DNA of 6,642 bases, taken from NCBI GenBank assembly GCA_964609795.1, contig CAZSTC010000103.1:1-6642 (forward strand), read 5' to 3'. This DNA is from UBA1412 sp964609795. GTDB taxonomy: Bacteria; Verrucomicrobiota; Verrucomicrobiia; Limisphaerales; UBA1412. Position numbers and translations under genes: made by a program. Under the pieces are notes generated by a model. The model searched no databases. It was not told where the DNA came from and saw only the letters and a program-made list of their open reading frames with translations. This document shows positions 5,894 to 6,642 of this stretch, in pieces. The first letter of the stretch is position 1. The number at the start of each line of letters is the position of its first letter.

Positions 5894-6642
5894 CTACTTG
5901 GCAGGCTCACTGCAATGTTCGGCAAACCAATCCCAGTCAGTACGGTCGGCTCCAATCGGAATCGTATCAGGACCGTAGATGAACTTAATGGGACGGGCGT
6001 CGGCGATCATCGGGCGAGTCTTCCACTTTTTGATTTCGCTGTGCCCATCGGCATAGGAGAAACCACAAGCGCCGTTATGCAGCGAAGAGGGATAATCGCG
6101 CCAGTTAGCTCTGGTGCTGCCTTTAACGACCCACATTCCGCCTTCCTGCACGGCCGAAGCTTCCGGGAAGAGCGTACCGTCATTGACGCTGTCGGGGTGT
6201 TCATCAACCAACACCCAAGCGCCGGTCGGTTTGAGGCGATTCATATCCGAGACTTTCTTGTAAACCTTCAGGTTGTTGTAAGCGGTTCCGCCGGTGCCGT
6301 CCACGTTCATAAACGCGTTCATGGCGACAGTGCGGACGCGCTGCTGGCCGATCACTCCCTTGGGGCCCGACGGGCTGGCAAAGTTATCGGAAGGGCATTT
6401 GAAGGTCTTGGCCGCCTTGCTCAGGTAAGTTCCCATTTGCGCATAGCGCGTATCCACCAAGTACAGGATATTGGTATTATCTCTACCGCCATCTCCGGCA
6501 TCGCTGCCGCCCTGGTTCCAGCCAAGCCAACCGGTAATCCAGCTCTTATTGCCTGCATTGATTTCAGCCTGATCATAACCTCCCTGGCAGTTAGGCATGA
6601 TGTTTTCCTGGTTATCATTCGTATACATAATCCAAGCCAGTG
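5894..6642 (-). CDS. Pilin-like H-X9-DG (DUF1559-type) protein, 5' end missing
   Basis: The reading frame stays open through the right edge, so the N-terminus, expected to hold a type IV prepilin-like methylation segment and transmembrane helix, lies outside the window. The residues just inside the edge read LAWIMYTNDNQENIMPN, typical of the region just after that helix in this family, so the methionine at 6628 is internal, not the start. Counting from that methionine, visible marks are FKCPSD (76-81), VDEHPDSVNDG (141-151) and H184-(nine residues)-D194-G195, the prepilin-processing-associated H-X9-DG motif, followed by HSEIKKW. The family is greatly expanded in Planctomycetota, Verrucomicrobiota and Lentisphaerota and is thought to form pseudopilin-like or surface structures, though individual roles are mostly unknown. 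A stem-loop terminator follows the stop codon, so this gene is probably a separate transcription unit from the oxidoreductase. Confidence 0.9.
   Translation of the reverse strand, partial: LAWIMYTNDNQENIMPNCQGGYDQAEINAGNKSWITGWLGWNQGGSDAGDGGRDNTNILYLVDTRYAQMGTYLSKAAKTFKCPSDNFASPSGPKGVIGQQRVRTVAMNAFMNVDGTGGTAYNNLKVYKKVSDMNRLKPTGAWVLVDEHPDSVNDGTLFPEASAVQEGGMWVVKGSTRANWRDYPSSLHNGACGFSYADGHSEIKKWKTRPMIADARPIKFIYGPDTIPIGADRTDWDWFAEHCSEPAK

Noticed and set aside
6626..6628. ATG at 6628 as the start of the pilin-like gene
   Set aside because: The frame continues to the window edge with LAWI before this methionine, a sequence typical of the segment just after the prepilin helix, so the true start is outside the window.

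Overview
The window suggests a heterotrophic member of the Verrucomicrobiota/Lentisphaerota/Planctomycetota group, most likely Verrucomicrobiota. Four things point there: a pilin-like protein with the H-X9-DG motif, a Tat-exported Gfo/Idh/MocA oxidoreductase, a BspA-like leucine-rich-repeat protein with a C-terminal 'SSTNLKDW...FYR' module, and the general absence of clear Shine-Dalgarno sites. This placement rests on family knowledge, not on a search.

Layout. Positions 1-1774 hold a two-gene plus-strand cassette: an unrecognised secreted 218-aa protein (85-741) and, 13 nt later, a secreted LRR_5/BspA-like protein (755-1726). The cassette lies between two almost identical copies of an intrinsic terminator (4-34 and 1742-1774). 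It is compositionally mosaic: about 23% GC at 541-780, against about 55% at its 5' end and about 70% in parts of the neighbouring peptidase gene. Everything from 1803 to the right edge is on the minus strand. Read in transcription order, this is a partial H-X9-DG pilin-like gene (6642 to 5894), a stem-loop terminator, a Tat-exported Gfo/Idh/MocA oxidoreductase (5704 to 4367), and a secreted S9-family serine peptidase (4304 to 1803). The peptidase converges on the cassette, and the terminator at 1742-1774 can serve both strands.

Most notable points. (1) Between its N-terminal region and its beta-propeller, the S9 peptidase carries a segment that aligns without gaps to the beta domain of the von Hippel-Lindau protein, including the residues that form the hydroxyproline pocket in human pVHL. 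(2) The peptidase start codon lies inside a nested hairpin followed by a T-rich tract, a terminator-like or attenuator-like structure built over the first codons. (3) The terminator-flanked, AT-rich cassette looks like an inserted or recombined unit.

How the genes work together: all five products carry, or are expected to carry, export signals, so the window encodes extracytoplasmic functions. The oxidoreductase and the peptidase may be co-transcribed across a 62-nt gap. No shared pathway can be shown from the sequence. No RNA genes, CRISPR arrays or transposases were seen.
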